In this document: positions 61,297 through 64,000 of the stretch, in pieces
How positions within the stretch are numbered: position 1 is the stretch's first letter
Layout: each line of letters opens with the position of its first letter
The notes under the pieces: model-generated
Databases searched by the model: none
The model's input: the letters and a program-made list of their open reading frames with translations, nothing else
What the model was told of the DNA's origin: nothing
DNA from: Aldehydirespirator sp965200005
GTDB lineage: Bacteria > Actinomycetota > Acidimicrobiia > Acidimicrobiales > Aldehydirespiratoraceae
Reading direction: 5' to 3'
Assembly: GCA_965200005.1 (NCBI GenBank)
Contig: OZ241331.1
Span: forward strand, 3,038,001 to 3,102,000
Length of the DNA: 64,000 nt
Position numbers and translations under genes: made by a program

Positions 61297-62325
61297 GTGC
61301 AGATCTCCGGTCACCGCCTACGCCTGCTGCCAGCGATATTCGCCAGCTTGGTTGTTATGGCTGCCTGTGGCTCAGATGACAGCTCCTCAAGCACCGCAAC
61401 CGCAAGCAGTTCCGAGAACGCATCTGGTGCCGATTCAGATCTGTCTTCGATTTCAGGCGAAGTGGATATCTCGGGTTCCTCAACTGTGGAGCCGATCTCA
61501 ATTCGTGTCGCCGAACTGTTTGAAGACATCGCACCGGACGTATCGGTAACGATCGACGGCCCCGGCACCGGCGACGGCTTCAAGCTGTTCTGCGAGGGCG
61601 AGACCGACATCTCCGACGCTTCACGTCAGATCAAGCCCGCCGAACATGAGACCTGTATCGACAACGGAATCACCAACATCATCGAACTCAAGGTCGGCAT
61701 TGACGGAATCGCAGTTTTGACAAATGCCAGCAACGAAGCTGTCGAGTGTCTTACCTTCCCGCAACTGTTTGACATGATCGGGCCCAACGGCGAGGGCACC
61801 AGCACATGGGCAGAAGCCTCGCCCGGTTTGCCGGATGCTCCGCTTGACGTGTTCGGCCCAGGGGAAGAGTCGGGCACGTTTGACTCGTTCGTGGAGATCG
61901 TGCTTGAGCACCTGGCCGAGGAAGCTGGTGTGGATGCCACAACCCGCACCGATTACAGCCCCTCCGGTGACGACAACGTCATCCTTCAAGGAATCCAATC
62001 AAGTGACACCAGCCTGGGTTGGGTCGGCTTTGCTTTTGCTATCTATGCCCAAGGCGTGAGGATGATCCCGATTGACGGTGGCGATGGATGTGTCATCCCC
62101 ACGGCCGAAACGATCGCTAGCAACGAGTACCCGATCAGCCGTGATCTATGGATCTATGTCAATGCTGACAAGGCCGCCGACAATCCGGCTCTGAGCGCTT
62201 ACGTTGACTTCTACGTCTCCGACATCCTCTCTCAAGCCGTTAGCGAAGTCGGCTATGTGCCGCTCACGGCTGAGGCTCATACAGAGACAGCCGAACGCTG
62301 GGCAAACCGCACAATGATGGGCTAG
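61297..62325 (+). CDS. pstS: Phosphate ABC transporter substrate-binding lipoprotein
   Basis: 342 residues from a GTG with GGGAAGGA about 10 bases upstream. The lipoprotein signal peptide ends LVVMAACGSDD, the Cys being lipidated, followed by a Ser/Thr/Ala/Asp linker. The mature domain has VDISGSSTVEPISIRVAELF (phosphate-binding SSTV), ETDISDASRQIKP, GIDGIAVLTNASNEAVECL, FGPGEESGTFDSFVEIVL (GEESGTFD anion site) and GWVGFAFAIY. It captures phosphate outside the membrane and passes it to PstC/PstA. DFYVSD-type C-terminal helices are typical. Confidence 0.95.
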   Translation: MQISGHRLRLLPAIFASLVVMAACGSDDSSSSTATASSSENASGADSDLSSISGEVDISGSSTVEPISIRVAELFEDIAPDVSVTIDGPGTGDGFKLFCEGETDISDASRQIKPAEHETCIDNGITNIIELKVGIDGIAVLTNASNEAVECLTFPQLFDMIGPNGEGTSTWAEASPGLPDAPLDVFGPGEESGTFDSFVEIVLEHLAEEAGVDATTRTDYSPSGDDNVILQGIQSSDTSLGWVGFAFAIYAQGVRMIPIDGGDGCVIPTAETIASNEYPISRDLWIYVNADKAADNPALSAYVDFYVSDILSQAVSEVGYVPLTAEAHTETAERWANRTMMG

Positions 62326-62370
62326 ACAAGCTAAGCAAGTTCAAGCAGTAGCCGTTATGTCTGAGAGGCG

Positions 62371-63522
62371 ATGACTGACACGAGCGCCCCGGCGCCGCAG
62401 CAACTGACACCTGAACACCTACAGATTGCGCCCCGGCGTCGCCATCGAGAGATGGTCATCAAGAATCTCTTATTGCTGATGGCACTCGTATCAGTTCTCA
62501 TTAGCGGGTTGATTGTCTGGAGCCTGTTACGTGAGGCTTGGACGTTTGTTACCGAAGTCGCATGGGCTGACACATGGGGCCAGCGAGGCTGGTTCCCTCG
62601 CCGTGGCCTTTATGACTTACCAACGATCATCGTTGCTTCTGCAATCATCACCGGTATTGCCATGGTTGTCGCTGGTCCATTAGGGCTGGGTGCAGCTATC
62701 TACCTTTCCGAATATGCGAATGTCCGGGTGCGTGCCTGGCTGAAGCCAGCGCTCGAGATCCTGGCGGGAATCCCCTCTGTTGTGATCGGGTTTTTTGCAC
62801 TTACCTGGATCGCTCCCAACCTTGTTGGTCGAATTGGCAGACCCGCTTTGCTGTTGATCGGGTTGGTGATTGTGATCGGCTATTCGGCCTTTGCAGCGGT
62901 GGTAGCGCGCAGCAAGATCAAGCAATACCGAGAGGGAGCCGCAGACTCCTCGGCGCGCATTGCAGCTGTGGCTTCTATCGCCGTGCTGGTGGCGCTGTTT
63001 GCCCTCACTGTGGGCTGGCTTATCAATGTGTGGCTGGATTTCGTGCCCAATGACGCCGGGTCACTGGCTGCTGCGGGTATTGGCGTGGGAATCTTGACTA
63101 TCCCGCTTGTTGCTTCTATCTCAGAGGATGCAATGGCGGCCGTGCCTAACTCACTGCGAGAAGCATCCGCGGGGCTAGGAGCTCGCAAGATGACCACCGC
63201 AACATCGGTTGTAGTGCCTGCTTCGATTTCAGGGATCGTGGCCGCATTCATCGTGGCGATCTCACGCGCAGTTGGCGAGACAATGGTTGTGTTCCTCGCA
63301 GCTGGTGCTGCCGATGCTGCCCGCTTCACCGATTCGCCGTTTGAGGGCGGTATGACGATGACAGCAGCGATGGCTTCACTCGCGTCAGGCACGGACAGTG
63401 TCGTTGGTGAGGGCCTGACGTTTCAAAGTCTGTACTTCGTGGGGCTGCTGCTGTTCTTGAGCACGCTCAGCCTCAATGTCATCGCAGATCGGTTCGTGTC
63501 AAAGGTTCGTGAGGTCTACTAG
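62371..63522 (+). CDS. pstC: Phosphate ABC transporter permease PstC with an internal insertion
   Basis: 383 residues, about 60-70 longer than E. coli PstC. An N-terminal helix (NLLLLMALVSVLISGLIVW) and the core LPTIIVASAIITGIAMVVAG, GLGAAIYLSEYANVRVR and KPALEILAGIPSVVIGFFAL are standard. Between FFALTW and GILTIPLVASISEDAM an added block (about residues 155-230) holds two hydrophobic segments around RSKIKQYREGAADSSARIA. The coupling region SLREASAGLGARKMTTA and the C-terminal helices are normal. It forms the channel with PstA. Confidence 0.93.
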   Translation: MTDTSAPAPQQLTPEHLQIAPRRRHREMVIKNLLLLMALVSVLISGLIVWSLLREAWTFVTEVAWADTWGQRGWFPRRGLYDLPTIIVASAIITGIAMVVAGPLGLGAAIYLSEYANVRVRAWLKPALEILAGIPSVVIGFFALTWIAPNLVGRIGRPALLLIGLVIVIGYSAFAAVVARSKIKQYREGAADSSARIAAVASIAVLVALFALTVGWLINVWLDFVPNDAGSLAAAGIGVGILTIPLVASISEDAMAAVPNSLREASAGLGARKMTTATSVVVPASISGIVAAFIVAISRAVGETMVVFLAAGAADAARFTDSPFEGGMTMTAAMASLASGTDSVVGEGLTFQSLYFVGLLLFLSTLSLNVIADRFVSKVREVY

Positions 63523-63563
63523 TGACGGGATTTGGCGCTGCGATTAGAGGTTCGGGTCGATGA
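63522..63563 (+). other. 13-codon bridging micro-ORF between pstC and pstA
   Basis: The pstC TAG (63520-63522) shares its G with a GTG. The frame reads MTGFGAAIRGSGR and ends at TGA 63561-63563, which overlaps the pstA ATG at 63560 as ATGA. The 37-base gap is exactly filled by an open frame coupled at both ends. Confidence 0.4.
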
Positions 63564-64000
63564 TCTCCCGCCTGTCTGACGAGAAATCCAGGGCGGCGAT
63601 CGCCGCATCTATTGAGAGCCGTCGCATAGATGCGCGCGGCGTTTTGTTCAAGACCCTGTTGCAGGCATGTCTGGTGCTGACACTGGCACTGCTGGCAATC
63701 ATGCTCGTTTCGGTCACCATCAACGGCACCGATCAACTCGGTCGTTTGTGGGACTTCTTGCAAGGAACGCTGCGCTCACAATCCAGCGATGATCGGCTCG
63801 GCGTTCACCAGGGGATATACGGCTCAATGTGGATCGCCATCATCGTGGCGATCGGTGCTTTCCCGATTGGTATCGGGGCAGCGGTCTATCTTGAGGAGTA
63901 CGCCCCCCGTAACCGCCTCACGACGTTCATTGAAGTCAACATTCGCAACCTTGCCGGGGTGCCCTCAGTTGTATATGGCTTGCTGGGGTTGGCCTTGCTG
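63560..64000 (+). CDS. pstA: Phosphate ABC transporter permease PstA (C-terminus cut by window edge)
   Basis: 147 residues are visible from the ATG at 63560. After a polar start (SRLSDEKSRAAIAASIESRR) one membrane helix (LVLTLALLAIMLVSVTI) is followed by an external loop and the core: GIYGSMWIAIIVAIGAFPIG, GAAVYLEEYAP and FIEVNIRNLAGVPSVVYGLL, the conserved binding-protein-dependent permease segment that pairs with PstC. The frame is open to the end of the window; pstB should follow. No Shine-Dalgarno stands out, consistent with coupling through the preceding micro-ORF. Confidence 0.93.
   Translation, partial: MISRLSDEKSRAAIAASIESRRIDARGVLFKTLLQACLVLTLALLAIMLVSVTINGTDQLGRLWDFLQGTLRSQSSDDRLGVHQGIYGSMWIAIIVAIGAFPIGIGAAVYLEEYAPRNRLTTFIEVNIRNLAGVPSVVYGLLGLALL

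Noticed and set aside
1..64000. CRISPR arrays, insertion sequences, prophage, tRNA or rRNA genes
   Set aside because: I found no regularly spaced repeats, transposase or integrase motifs, or cloverleaf-like sequences by eye; a covariance-model scan would be needed to exclude a tRNA.

Overview
The window looks like a chromosomal segment of a high-GC actinobacterium (Actinomycetota), most plausibly a compact Acidimicrobiia-like lineage. The pointers are coenzyme F420 genes (CofD and CofE), a homodimeric AceE-type pyruvate dehydrogenase, a fused biotin carboxylase/carrier subunit, an LCP cell-wall ligase, Ku with a stand-alone LigD-type polymerase, frequent GTG and TTG starts, and very tight gene packing. 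The lineage is an inference from gene content; no rRNA or tRNA is present to test it, and I saw no insertion sequence, prophage or CRISPR array.

About 1-41 kb is a large surface-polysaccharide province. It holds nucleotide-sugar synthesis (GDP-mannose pyrophosphorylase-like protein, Gmd, an Rmd-like reductase, GDP-fucose synthase, GalE, Ugd and UDP-xylose synthase), at least seven soluble glycosyltransferases, three multi-spanning lipid-linked glycosyltransferases, a polyprenyl-phosphate sugar transferase, an O-antigen polymerase/ligase, two separate Wzm/Wzt-type ABC exporters, a Wzx-type flippase and an LCP protein that would attach product to the wall. Two proteins with S-layer homology repeats lie in the middle. 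Embedded housekeeping genes (cofD-cofE, birA, accA3) recall the mycobacterial fbiA-fbiB / manB / cpsA / birA / accA3 neighbourhood. Base composition falls clearly between about 35.1 and 39.3 kb, around a 1000-residue multidomain glycosyltransferase, suggesting imported strain-variable DNA.

About 41-56 kb is a metabolic and repair region: a membrane coiled-coil protein, a rhodanese-MoeB fusion, a sirtuin, an unknown wHTH-like protein and an APH-like kinase, followed by a long minus-strand series read from 56.3 kb down to 45.7 kb (LapA-like protein, tiny membrane ORF, Lpd, E2 acyltransferase, LipB-LipA fusion, M24 peptidase, membrane protein, Ku, LigD-type polymerase, PepA). The order Lpd-E2-LipB/LipA places lipoate attachment next to the complexes that use it, and aceE lies 2 kb away on the opposite strand.

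About 56-64 kb carries a TIGR01777 epimerase, RNase HI, aceE, an HhH-GPD protein and the start of a phosphate-uptake operon (pstS-pstC-pstA, the last cut by the window edge), preceded by an array of about 11-bp Pho-box-like repeats.

The observations I rate most worth checking are the LipB-LipA fusion with a hairpin over its start codon, the recurring micro-ORFs that exactly bridge gaps between co-directional genes, an isochorismatase-fold protein lacking its catalytic triad, an extra two-helix insertion in PstC, and the low-GC multidomain glycosyltransferase.
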